Of a DNA stretch of 64,000 nucleotides, positions 34,122-45,545 are shown piece after piece. The number at the start of each line of letters is the position of its first letter. Position 1 is the stretch's first letter. The notes below the pieces were generated by a model. It saw only the letters and a program-made list of their open reading frames with translations, searched no databases and was not told the origin of the DNA. Source of the stretch: Torreya grandis (Eukaryota; Streptophyta; Pinopsida; Cupressales; Taxaceae). The stretch is from positions 1,741,501 to 1,805,500 of the forward strand of contig JARHVA010003186.1 in NCBI GenBank assembly GCA_037957365.1. The letters run 5' to 3'. The translations under genes were made by a program, and so were the position numbers.

Positions 34122-36355
34122 TATTATAGCTTGGAATTTCACCCCTGTGAGATAGTTATTTAGTCTCTCTCATTTCCAGATACAAGCATGGGGATAACCT
34201 CAGGATGTGGGTATCCTATGGTGAGGTTGAACCTCTAGGTTTTTTAATGAGGCTAGTTCCTCAGGTGCTTCACTTCAGCTCTTGATTCTCACAGTAAAAT
34301 CTACTATTAGCTAAGGAAAAGGGGGTAGGAGGATGACTTAAACTAAATCTAAGCTAAGGGAGGTGATGCACCAAAAAAAAGTGATCCACTTGGTCTGGAA
34401 AAAGAGCTAACTACTGATGAACCCAAACAAGACACATGCTATTCTGATTCTATCTCAAGGCCATAGGCATGGAGGTTTTGCATGGAGGTTGAAGGGAAGC
34501 CTTACGCTTTCAAGGATAACAAAAATAGGTATACAGGAGACACTATGAACTAGTAACACTTCAAAGAGAGCTTGACACACAAACACTTCACGCAATCTTA
34601 CACAAAATCGAAAGGATTAAAAGCAAGGTGTTGGAAAAAATCACAAGTGATGAATAACAACCATACATTCTGAAAATAAAATGAAATGTGCACACTTGTT
34701 TTAACCATAAACTGAAAAGTCTTCCTTGTATTGCTTCAAAAGAGACTTTTACAAAATGATTTCTGCAAAGTAATTCTATCACCAATTCTGGGATCATTTG
34801 CTTGGCTCCAAGGCCTCTATTTATATAGAAAGGGGGGAGAGAGAAGGGGAAGAAATAATTCATTGATGGTTGGAACTTTGACATTGTACTTCTTTGTTGT
34901 CCTTAAATGTGCCGCTCAGGATCACTAAATAATCCTCTCGAGTCCCTCTCATCTTTAATTTTTTCTTTGGTGCATCTGAGAAGCCATGTTGTGAACAGCT
35001 GGAATGTCTCTTCTTGGCATGACACATTTAATATTTTCACTCAAGATTGACGTGGCTTCTTTCTCTTTACATGCCCTACTGAAAGGGTGTGGGTCTCCAT
35101 TTGTTTCAGCCATGTTGCATTTAAATGTCAAATGGCGATTGTGGGGAACGAACTATGACGAATGAGAGCTTTTATAATTTCTAGCTACCAGCCACTTGGA
35201 CTCTCCCATGCTCATGAGTCATCCTTGTGCCACTTGTCCTTTACTGATTGGCCTTTTCTGCTCCAACTTAAGCCACGTGGTAGCCTTTCATTTGTTACAT
35301 CATGATTCTCGGATTGTTAGACCAAGCTTAAGTCAAGCACTTGAAGAATCTCGATTTACTCTATGCAGAGTAATTTGAGTTCTTTGATCTCTCCAACTTT
35401 GGACTTTCTTAGATATTTTACTTATAATTTTTTTAAGTAAAGTACTAGGAGAAACCTGATTTACTCTATGCAGAGTAATTTGGGTTTTCCAAGCTTACTT
35501 CGGACTTGTCCATCTTGAAGTCTTCTTTATTCTGCGGGCTCCTATTTGTTTCGAGCAAATCTCCTAAAGGAATTCCTTGGGACAATTTGTCTGAAGGAAT
35601 TCCTTCAGACTTTTTTCTGAAGCTTCCTTCTTGCTCTCTTCCTTCAAAAATTACCTTTCAGACTTTTCAAAATGGACTTTCTCGAAGGGTGAGAGACCCT
35701 TTGGGATTCTTTTATGTCCCTTAAGACTTCCGCAAATGATCCTCTCGAAGGGAAAGATACCCTTTGGGAATTCTGAAATGGTTCTTTTGAAGGGTAACAT
35801 ACCCTTCAAGAAAATTGCAACTGTCAACTTGGAGAAGGAAAAGCCCTTCGAATTTTTGAAAGTGACCTTTGGAAAAGTTGATTGGTCTTTCGAAAATGTT
35901 GAAAAGATCTCTTTTGCCTAAAAAAGGCCCTTCGGCATTTTGAAAATTCCCTTCAGATTTTTGAAGTGTACCTTTGGGTTTTTGAAGAAGACTCATCCTT
36001 TGAAGAACCTGAGAAGCACTATTTTCAAGATCAAATCGGGTTTGTCAAGCCTTTTTACTTATTTTAGGCTTTTGACTGCTCACAACTTATGAAGTAATCA
36101 AGTAGTGCTCCTTGGAGAACTTGAAATACACTGTCCATGAGTAATTCGGGTTTGTAAACCCGAATTACTTCTACTTATAAAACATTTAAAAGTCAAGCAC
36201 TGCTGGAAACTCATTTTGCACTGTGCCCTCATAAACTCGAAGTTGTCACTGCTAGAAAACCTGAAGTCCTCTCAAAGACTTGCCATTTTCTTGCCTGAAA
36301 GCTCCCTCTTTCATACTTAGACAAATTTTGATATGTGGGCCAAAAATGGCCAACA
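34122..36355 (-). repeat. 5' LTR of B
   Basis: 2,234 bp. In sense it starts TGTTGGCCATTTTTGGCCC at 36,355. TATA box CTATATAAATAG at 34,817-34,828. The point at which the tandem R-U5 fragments begin corresponds to about 34,712, some 105-115 nt downstream of the TATA box. Confidence 0.92.
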
Positions 36356-37430
36356 ATTCTCTTTACTTGTGCTTGATGAATCTCCATGGCTAGCATGGAC
36401 TGATTTCTTGTTTCTTCTAGCTCCATAAGCTCGGCATATCTGATTTCCATAGGCTCATTCTCCAATAATTCAAGCTGATGCATCAGTTCTAAAGCTGGAA
36501 ATTCAAGAGAAATGGGTAATCGTGCTTTTTTACCATATACCAGTTTGTATGGAGAGTTGGCTATTGACCTCTTGTAGGTGATCCTATCAATCCATAGAGC
36601 TGACTTCAATTTGAGATGTCATGATCTTTGATTGTCTTCAATAGTCCTTCGTATGATCTTTAAGAGGTTCTTATTTGTAGATTTAGCAAGGCCATTGCCT
36701 TGTGGATAGTAGTTTGATGAAGTGCTAAGATAAACTCCATGCTGGATAGTCCATTGACTAATTTTGGATCCCACAAAAGCCATTGCATTATCATAAATAA
36801 TAGTGGAAGGAACTCCAAACCTAGTAAGCAAACCTTCATAGAAATCCAAAACGTTAGTTTTGTTTGCTTCTTTCAATGCTATTGCCTCTGTCCAACATGT
36901 GAAGTACTATGTTGCTATCAAAATCTATTTATGTCCTGAAATTGAAGGAGGATTTATGAGACCAATAAAGTCCAATCCCCATTGGACAAAAGGCTAATCC
37001 ACTACAATTAGCTGAAGAGGCAAGGCTGCAAGTTTAACTTTTTCTACAAACATAGAACATTGTTTGTACTTCCTAATCCATGTATGGCAATCACCAAATA
37101 TGGTAGGCCAATAGTACCCACCTCATGATTTTAATTGTTTTAGTTCTTGCAAAAAAGTGTCCACCATGTACATCATGGAATTTTTCAAGTAATCTTTGAG
37201 TTTGGCTTGGTTCTACACACTTTAGTAACATTCCATTAATATCTTTTTTGAAAAAAACACCATCAACGAGAAATAATGAAATTGATTGCAATCTGAAATA
37301 CCTTTTTTTTGAAGCACTTAAATGAGAAGGATAAATACCATCTTGAAGATAGCTTACCAAATCATGAAACCAACTGGAAGGTGAGGTACGAAAAACATCA
37401 ATCTCTTCATCATTTGGCACTAAAATAACT
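36356..37430 (-). pseudogene. C integrase, N-terminal and core part
   Basis: The zinc-binding region at 37,091-37,330 has YFRLQSISLFLVDGVFF and FHDVHGGHF. The core at 36,619-36,876 has STIIYDNAMAFV (second Asp kept) and NGLAKSTNKNLLKII, where the catalytic Glu is Lys. The region 36,361-36,609 has YKLVYGKKARLP and HQLELLENEPMEI. The gene continues at 19,401 after the B insertion. It is inactive through Glu to Lys and through stops. Confidence 0.9.
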
Positions 37431-38197
37431 TCATTAGTTTCTTGCAAGTCTTGAGCTAGAAGTTCACAAAGTCCTTTGTCTCTAATCAACTTTGTAACCT
37501 TAATTTCCACATCATATTCCATTACCTTGGTTATCCAACCAACTCTCTTCTCATTTATATCCTTGTTCAAAAGAAATTTTTTGATGCTTGGATGGGGAAC
37601 CATTAGATGTATCTTATTATTAGACAGGTGTCTAAACTTTTTAAGAGATCTTATAACTAAAAGGACATGCTTTTCAACAAAAGAATACCATGTTTCATAC
37701 TCTTCCAAGCCTTGGTTGTAGAAAGCTATTGACTGCTCTAAATCTTCATGATTCTACTGCATAAGAATGCCTGAAATGGTGTCCATGTTAGCATATATAT
37801 ACAGAATGAAATCTTTCATAAAATCTGGATTTAAAAGCATATGAACACTTGCTATGGCTTTCTTAACATCTTCAAAACCTTTTACTCCCTCCTTGGACCA
37901 ATTGAAGTTCTGATTTTTCTTTAGCATTGTTGTAAGTGATTTAGCTATAGTAGCAAAATTTGAATTGTATCTCCTTATGAAGTTGATTTTTCCAAAGAAT
38001 CTTTGCATAGCCTTTTTGTGCTTAGGCAAAGAGAGTCAAAGATATAATCTACTCTTTCAGGATCAATGGTTAAACCATGCTTTGAAACAACATGTCCAAG
38101 AAGCTTACCTATGAACTAAGAAGATGCACTTTTTTGGATTTAGAGATATCTCAAAATTTTTACACTTTTTGAACACTTGCCTGAGATGAGCTATGTG
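37431..38197 (-). pseudogene. C RNase H and end of RT
   Basis: The end of RT (37,754-38,192) has LPKHKKAMQRFFGKINFIRR. RNase H (37,431-37,708) has IKKFLLNKDINEKRVGWITK and VMEYDVEIKVTKLIRDKGLC. It stops at the LARD insertion; the target bases ATGTG are at 38,193-38,197, and the same five bases are at 44,920-44,924 next to the RT palm. Confidence 0.88.
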
Positions 38198-40382
38198 TGT
38201 TGATGCAGTGGATTGCACCCTGGACAGGAGGCCGAGCTCCTGCCTTCCACACGCAACAATAGAAACTCCCTTCTCGCCTGTGGGATCGGTGAAGATGGGG
38301 GGAGAGTCTCTAGATAAGGGCTAGCTCCCTCTGGTGTATCTCTTAGGTCCTGGACTTGTTATTGCTAACAAATAAATGAAAAAGGAGGGGATGAAAAGGG
38401 AGAAGGATGCTGAAAACAAAACCTAAACCTAAAAATAAAAAAAGGTGATACACCAAAAAGTTGATACACCCAACCCGAACATACACTTTTCACCAAGAAG
38501 AAGCTCTCATACACTTCATCTGATGTGGGAAACTCTTTTGTATCAATGAGTCAGGGGTCCGTAGAGATACAAGAAGGAAGAACTATCAAAGGTGTTCTGA
38601 GACACACTTTGGTAGCCTATTCACATGCGCCTATATTCCTGCTGTAGACACTTCTGGCAGACCTACAAAATAAGAAACTTCACAATGCACTAGACATGCT
38701 AGAATCATTCTATGAAAATCATAAAAGAAAATGACTTAACACAAAAGAAAACATAGACATATGCGTGAGTGCAAGTTCAAATGGAGGTAAAAATGCTAAG
38801 TCTTGATTCAAGGTAAAATTTGGTAGAGTTCTGCCTTATAAACCTAGAGATTTTTGGGCAGAGCTTTGCCTTACGGGCTAAGAGATCCTCCTCTCAAAAT
38901 GAGAAGTTTTACAATATATAGAAAGAAGAGTAAAAGACTTTGGCACTCTTCTTTCAAGTGGCCCATGTGCGTTCTGAGCCTTGGGAAGAGGAAGCCGTTT
39001 GATTGTTGGCTTTTGCTTTGACTTTGGCATTTCAACATTAATGTGAAAGCACGAGCCATGCCTCTTTTTTGCAAATAAGACCGCTCTTTTCAGATATCAC
39101 ACAGTTTGTCTGCTCATAAATGCAAAGTAGAGAAAGCAGGCTGCATCGCTTACTATTTACGCCATTTGATGACCACCTGGCAATAACTCGCCTCCCCTCG
39201 CCACTTGGATTGTTTTGTCTTTTCCTTGCCTTGTCTCTTCTTGGTTTTGTCTCTTTTTAGCTCCTTCGGCCCTCGGGGCTATCTTCTTAGCGGGTTGCTG
39301 AGTTCCTTGGGCTCTTCTTTAAGCTTTTCAATATCAACAACTATTTCACCACCTTAAAATTGACGTCTGTGCACCCGTCACTATTTGAAAACCAACAACT
39401 AGTTTGCCATGCTTGATTTTGACGTCTTCGGGCCTGTCACCTCTTGGAATTCCTTCAGCTTCTTGCTTTGGACCCTCAGCTTCTTGCTTTGGACCCTCCT
39501 GAAGGGAAGGTGTCCCTTCGGCTTTGGAGAAGTGCCTTTCTTTTTGGCCGAGAGTCCCCCGCAAGGGTACCTACCCTTCAGGGTCCTTTAGCTCCCTTGG
39601 TTTTTAAATTCTTCAGAGCTTTCCCACAGACTTTTTCCCATGCACCTTTTTCTCGCAGACTTTTTTCCTGCAGACAAAAAGTCCACAAGAATTGTTTCGA
39701 GCACTTTGCCTTTGACCTTCAAAAATTCTCTCGGGCTTTTCCTCCTGCGGCCTTCCTCTGAATTTCTTCAGAATTTTTGCCTAAAGGAATTCCTTCGAAC
39801 AAAAAGTCTGAGGAAATTATGTCTTTGCCTTAAGTCCTTTTCTCAGGATTTTTTGTTTGTAGCCCTTCTGAATTTCTTCAAACTTTTTATCAGAAGGAAT
39901 TCCTTCAGACAAAAAGTCCAAAGAAATTATGTCTTTGTCTTTTCCTTTGACTGCCTTTGAAAAGTGCCCTTCGGGAAAATTAGAAACGACCCTTCTGAAG
40001 GGTACTTCCTTTGCCTTAAACAAATTTCTGAAAGAAACTTACCTTTTCGGCTTTTCTCTGTGGCCTCTTTGCAAATGTTCCCTGCCCTCTAGAAGGGCAC
40101 TTGAGTCTTGAATTGCCCTCCACGAGGGCACTTGAAATGGTCCATTTTGCGCTTAAGTGTTGGGAATTCATCTCTGCCTGTAGAGTCCATAGAAATGGGC
40201 CTAAAGAGTTCGTAGAAATGAACCTACAGAGTCCATAGAAAACATGCCTGCAGAGTCCTTAGTAATACCTGCAGAGTCTATAGAAATTTCTAGACTTGTG
40301 CAAAAATCAAATTTTAGACTGGTTCAGAACAACAGGGGAAAAGAGAGATCGATTTTGGCCTGCAGGACCAAAATGGTCAACA
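38198..40382 (-). repeat. 3' LTR of LARD
   Basis: In sense it runs from TGTTGACCATTTTGGTCC at 40,382 to CTGCATCAACA at 38,198. It contains several TTCAGACAAAAAGTC palindromes (39,665-39,925) and GAATTCCTTCAG blocks. Confidence 0.92.
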
Positions 40383-40385
40383 AAT

Positions 40386-40401
40386 TGGCGACTCCCAGGG
40401 G
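40386..40401 (+). other. Best copy of antisense tRNA-Arg-like primer motif
   Basis: TGGCGACTCCCAGGGG, three bases (AAT) beyond the LTR end at 40,382, on the strand opposite to the ORF. From memory, plant tRNA-Arg ends ...GGAGUCGCCA, for which the complementary primer site starts TGGCGACTCC, so ten of ten bases agree. Confidence 0.65.
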
Positions 40402-40620
40402 AAGCATGCTTGCTATACTTACAAACCAGTTGCCTTAAAAATCCATTAGGCATGGAGTCAAAATGCAGCTTTGAAGGAAGGTTAACAACAGCCTTGAGAG
40501 ATCCCAAAATCAATCATGAGCTTTTACCCCAGACACAAGGGAAAACACACATAAGGCTAAAAACACTACTTGTGCAAACAACACTTAGGGAAAACATGAA
40601 AAGAAACTGAAAGCAAACTA

Positions 40621-42555
40621 CTATGTACATCTAACTAGGTATATTAGCCTCCCTCCTGGATCAAAGGGAAAATTTCTTAAGTCCCCTTCCTGGCTAGGAA
40701 ACTTATGGTGCCAGACAAGTGGTTGAATGGAATGGAGACTTGGTGACCTACTCCTCTTGCCTGCCACCTGGATTGGCTTACATCCAAGTGGATCAGAATC
40801 AAACATGCTCCCAACATATATGTACTCTTCTTGTTCTTGGAAGCTTGTCAAATACTGGTCCTTCATGCCGGTGCGTCTCACCAAGAAATCGATGGCTGTT
40901 GGCTCATCACCATAAGCCCTTTGATATGCATAGTCCCTTTACAATGCATCATGAATTGGCTCATCTCCTTCTGCCTCATTGAAGTCTCTATCAGACTTAT
41001 CCTCTGCTTTCTCTTGGCCTTCTTGAAGAAGGGTGACTATTGTGATGTCTAAAATGGAATCACAAACTGATTGCTCATCCCACAGAACATCACCTCTTTG
41101 TTCAAAGCTCTCTTCTTCAAGGCTTTCCTCAAGGTAGACAGGCCTCTCTTTTTCTTGCTCAAAGATCAGAGTCTCTAGTTGTTCAAAGACATCCGTCTGA
41201 TCCTCCAACTCAAGCTCCATGGCATAATCATCCTCCTCATCAAAGCAATAAGGAAGTTCATCAAACAAAGGGGGAGAGAGCTCACCATGCTTATGTTCCT
41301 CCTCATATTGCTGGAACATCTGCATGTATGTGTGACCTGAGTCTTCTCCATTGCTGATGATGTCTTCAAAAGGAGCCTCCATGATGATTTCATCTTCTTT
41401 GACATCCATGATAGCCTCTTGGGAAACTACAGATTGGATCTTTTGCTCCTCACTCGCCTCTTATAGAACAGGTTCCTCCTTGAGAAGGGGTGAAGTGAAA
41501 AAACCATGTGGAAGGGAAGGCAGTCCTTGAGCTAGAATCGAATGATTCTCCTCTTTCCATTTGGTCAACACTTCATCTATATCAGGTGTGGCCTAATATC
41601 TCTCTTGGAGGTTTGTAGATGGGGTGTGTTCAGATAGGTCCATCACACTTTGGCTGAGGAATCTCGCTTTGGATTCCAACTCTGCAATTCTCCTTGCTAT
41701 GTCTTCTTGGAAGAGCCTTTCTTGGAGGTCACCAGCATCATCATGAGTAGGAGTAGCCTCATCTTCTTCACGGTTTTGAGCAAAACCTTTCTCCTCTTCT
41801 TTCCTGCCCCATGATTCCACTATTTGCTTCCAACTCATGACCTTGGGATTGTAATTTTGCTCTTGTGAACATGCAACAACTTTATCCTCTTTACGGTCTT
41901 GAGCTGGTTCATGATGTTCCTTCTTCCAGCTTGGGATCTGGAGATCATACTGAGAGACCTGAAGAAGTTGGGGAAGGTTGAGGAGGGTCTGTTGATGTAT
42001 AGGAAGAGCTGTTTCACGAGAGATTTTCTAGTTCATGATGTCCCCTCCAAAGGAAGATTCACAATCTAAGGAATTGAGAAGATTCATCTCCATGGGAGGT
42101 TGCTCTAGTTCCATTTGATGTTTGAAGGATAAGTGCACGGGGTTAAGAGTAGGATTGATTGATGCATTAGATGAGCTAGAATGAGCAAGTGCTATCTGAT
42201 AGAAAGGATTTGGTGCACAAGAGGGGGCTTTCTTTAGAATAGGAGGAGGCACACAAGGCTGACTGCCTTGAATGAATGGACTCTTCCATTTTGCTACCTC
42301 CTCCTCCATGGATTGTAAGGCCTGAGCTTGCCTGAACAAACACTCCTCTTTGTATATCAGCTCTTGCTAATATCTATATTGCTCATATGATCTATCTATT
42401 TCCACCACCCGCTTCTCAAACTCCAGTGCTACTTCCCTTATTGTTGAAGGGCAACTAGGAGAGCTACTTGAGGTGATTGCATGAAAATCCTAAGCTTGAT
42501 TAAAACCATATGAAGGAATATGAGGCCCATGATTTTGTATAAAGGAATTATACAT
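40621..42555 (-). pseudogene. Unrecognised 644-codon ORF of LARD, six internal stops
   Basis: All open pieces (42,028-42,339; 41,593-41,838; 40,939-41,409; 40,621-40,884) share one frame from an ATG at 42,555 to a TAG at 40,621, with no frameshift. The N-terminal third has ALEFEKRVVEIDRSYEQY and LQSMEEEVAKWKSPF (coiled-coil-like). The middle is Pro/Ser/Asn-rich. A charged helix follows (DIARRIAELESKARF), then a strongly acidic stretch (LELEDQTDVFEQLETLIFEQ). It ends DPGGRLIYLVRCT, at the place where integrase ends in A1. I see no protease, RT, integrase or zinc knuckle and do not recognise the protein. Confidence 0.75.
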
Positions 42556-42710
42556 ACAAAAAATAAGATTTCTTGATGGCACCTGGACTGCTTAACCAGC
42601 TAATTCAACTCGGAGTCACCATTGGTGTTGGTAAAAAAGCCTCTAAAGGCTGGTTGGTTGAAGAACATACCAAAAATTCTTCGACTCTTTGGACACAACT
42701 TGTCCTAGTT

Positions 42711-42729
42711 GGTCCCACAGGGCATGCCA
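42711..42729 (-). other. LARD primer-binding site
   Basis: In sense it reads TGGCATGCCCTGTGGGACC, 5 nt from the LTR end. It is the same type as in A1 and B. Confidence 0.65.
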
Positions 42730-42734
42730 AAAAC

Positions 42735-44919
42735 TATTGATGCAGTGGATTTCACCCTGGACAGGAGGTTGAGCTCCTACCTTCCACACGCAACAATGGA
42801 AACTCCCCTCTCACTTGTGGGATCGACAAAGCTGAGGGAGAGTCTATATATAAGGGCTAGCTCCCTCTGGTATATCTTTTAGTTCCTAGACTTCCTACTA
42901 CTAACAAATAAATGAAAAAGGGGGGGATGAAAAGGGAGAAGGATGCTAAAAACAAAACCTAAACCTAAAAATAAAAAAAGGTGATACACCAAAAAGTTGA
43001 TACACCCAGCCCGAACATACACTTTTCACCAAGAAGAAGCTCCCATACACTTCATTTGATGTGGAAAACTCTTTTGTATTGGTGAGTCAGGGGTCCGTAG
43101 AGATACAGGGAGGAAGAACTATCAAAGGTGTTCTGAGACACACTTTGGCAGCCTATTCACATGCACTTATATTCCTGTTGTAGACACTTCTGGCAAACCT
43201 ATAGAAGAAGAAACTTCACAATGCACTAGACATGTTGGAATCATTCCTTTGAAAAGCATAAAATAAAATGACTTAACACAAAAAAAAATATAGACATATG
43301 TGTGAGTGCAAGTTCAAATGGAGGTAAAAATGCTAAGTCTTGATTCAAGGTAAAATCCGGTAGAGTTCTGCCTTACAAACTCAAAGATTTTTGGGCAGAG
43401 CTTTGCCTTACGGGCTAAGAGATCCTCCTCTCAAAATGATAAGTTTTACAATATATATAACGAGGAAAAGACTTTGGCGCTCTTCTTTCAAGTGGCCCAG
43501 GTGCATTTCGAGCTTTAGAAAGAGGAAGCCGTTTGATTGTCGTCTCCTGCTTTGACTTTGGCATTCCAACATTAATGTGAAAGCATAGGCTGCACCTCTT
43601 TTCTATAAACAAGACTGCTCTTTCCAGATATCACATAGTTTGTTTGCTCATAAATGCAAAGTGGAGAAAGTAGGCCGCGCTGCTTACTGTTTGCATCGTT
43701 TGATGACCACCTGGCAATAACTCACCACCCCTCACCACTTGGACTATTTTATCTTTTCCTTGCCTTGTCTCTTCCTGGTTTTGTCTCTTTCTGGCTCCTT
43801 CAACCCTCGAGGCTATCTTCTTGGTGGGTCACTGAGTTCTTTGGGCTCTTCTTTAAGCTTTTCAAAATCAACGGCTATTTCACCACCTTAAAATTGACGT
43901 CTGCGCACCCGTCATTGTTTGAAAACCAACGGCTAGTTTGCCATGCTTGATTTTGATGTCTTCGGGCCCGTCACCCCTTGGAATTCCTTCGGCTTCTTGC
44001 TTTGGACCCTCCCGAAGGGAAGGTGTCCCTTCAGCTTTGGAGAAGTGCCTTTATTTTTGGCCGAGAGTCCCCCGTAAGGGCACCTGCCCTTCGGGGTCCT
44101 TCAGCTCCCTTGGTTTTGAAATTCTTCAGAGCTTTCCCACGGACTTTTCCCTGTAAACTTTTTCCCATGCACTTTTTTCTCGCTGACTTTTTTCATGCAG
44201 ACAAAAAGTCCGCAAGAATTGTTTCGAGTACTTTGCCTTTGACCTTCGAAAATTCTCTAGAGATTTTCCTCCCGCGACCTTCCTCTGAATTTCTTCGAGA
44301 TTTTCCTCCCGCGGCCTTTCTTTGAATTTCTTCGGACTTTTTGCCCAAAGGAATTCTTTCAGACAAAAAGTCTGAAGAAATTATGTCTTTGCCTTAAGTC
44401 TTTTTCACGATATTTTTTATTTGTAGCCCTTCCAAATTTCTTCAGACTTTTTTTCCAAAGAAATTATGTCTTTGTCTTTTTCTTTGACTGCCTTTGAAAA
44501 GTGCCCTTCAGAAAAATTGGAAACGACCCTTTCGAAGGGTACTTCCTTTGCCTTAAACAAATTTTTGAAAGAAACTTACCTTTTTGGCTTTTCTCTGTGG
44601 CCTCTTTGCAAATGTTATCTACCCTCTGCAAGGGCACTTGAGTCCTAAACTACCCTCTGCGAGGGCACTTGAAATGGTCCATTTTGTGCTTAAGTGTCAG
44701 GAATTCATCTCTGCCTATAGAGTCTGTAGAAATGGGCCTGCAAAGTTCGTAGAAATGGACCTATAGAGTCCATAGAAAACATGCCTGCAGAGTCTGTAGT
44801 AATACCTGTAGAGTCTGTAGAAATTTCCAGACTTGTGCAAAAATCAAATTTTGGACTGGTTTAGAACAACAGGGGAAAAGGGAGACCGATTTTGGCCGGT
44901 AGGACCAAAATGGTCAACA
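42735..44919 (-). repeat. 5' LTR of LARD
   Basis: It has the same length as the 3' LTR. TATA-like TTATATATATTG lies at 43,451-43,460 (sense). The inner end reads CATCAATA rather than CATCAACA, as in A1. CCTTCGGGG and palindromic blocks occur at 44,070-44,400. Confidence 0.92.
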
Positions 44920-45461
44920 ATGTGATCATCTACATTTTTTGAGAACACAGTTATATCATCTAAATAAACAAGTACAAATTTATTTAGAAGGCTTTGGAAT
45001 GCCATATCCATGGCTCTTTGAAAAGTCACTCCAGCATTAGATAAACCAAATGACATCTTTTTGTATGCAAAGGTTTCCCACTTGGTTGTGAAGACTGTCT
45101 TAAATTGGTCCTCCTCTTTAACCAAAATTTGATTGCAACCACTATATTCATCCAACAAGAAAAACCTCTCTGAACCCACAATAGGCTGTAAAATTTGTTC
45201 CATTGATGGCAATGGATAGTGATCCTAAAGTGAATATGTGTTTAAATCACGGAAGTCAACACACAAATGAATCTCACCATTCTTCTTCTGTATTGGAACA
45301 AGATTTGCCACCCAAGTTGAGTGCTTGATTGGAAATATAATAGCTAATTCTATGAGCTTGTGAAGCTCAGCTCTCATCAAAGGCTCAAGCTTTGGATTGA
45401 TTGGCCTTTGTCTTTGTCTCATTGGTTTAGTTTCCTCTAACTCAATGGTGTGTTGAGCCAA
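44920..45461 (-). pseudogene. C reverse transcriptase, fingers and palm
   Basis: It has MRQRQRPINPKLEPLMRAEL, IHLCVDFRDLN, LLDEYSGCNQI and VLVYLDDITVFSKNVDDHI. The YLDD box is intact. One stop splits it near 45,225. The frame meets the 38,192 side exactly across the LARD target site. Confidence 0.9.
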
Positions 45462-45545
45462 ACTTGGATCGAAACCTTTGAGATCACTATACTGCCATGC
45501 AAATATATCGACAAAACTTGTGCATAACTTTATGAAAGCTTTCTT

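Larger units (their letters stand above)
19402..36355 (-). mobile_element. Element B: Ty3 element with tandem gag units
   Basis: It is 16,954 bp, bounded by LTRs at 19,402-21,617 and 34,122-36,355, with TSD GTTCT/ATTCT (one mismatch). It sits inside the C integrase. In sense the order is 5' LTR, three gag units each ending at the same point before protease and separated by R-U5 fragments, a fourth truncated gag joined to the end of RT, RNase H, integrase (interrupted by a solo A-type LTR), and 3' LTR. No protease or RT palm is left. The element could supply Gag at most. Confidence 0.9.
38198..44919 (-). mobile_element. Non-autonomous A-family element (LARD type)
   Basis: 6,722 bp, with two 2,185-bp LTRs (38,198-40,382 and 42,735-44,919), an internal region of only 2,352 bp, and perfect TSD ATGTG inside the C reverse transcriptase. 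LTRs, primer site and 3' UTR are A-family, but gag-pol is absent. Instead one damaged 644-codon frame (40,621-42,555) fills the space. The LTRs look roughly 90 percent alike, so the insertion is not recent. Mobility would need proteins from an A1-like partner. Confidence 0.9.

Noticed and set aside
38198..44919. LARD read as a plus-strand element using the tRNA-Arg-like site
   Set aside because: The ORF, the family gag-pol, and the clear TATA boxes of related LTRs all point to the minus strand; the plus-strand motif is reported separately as unexplained.
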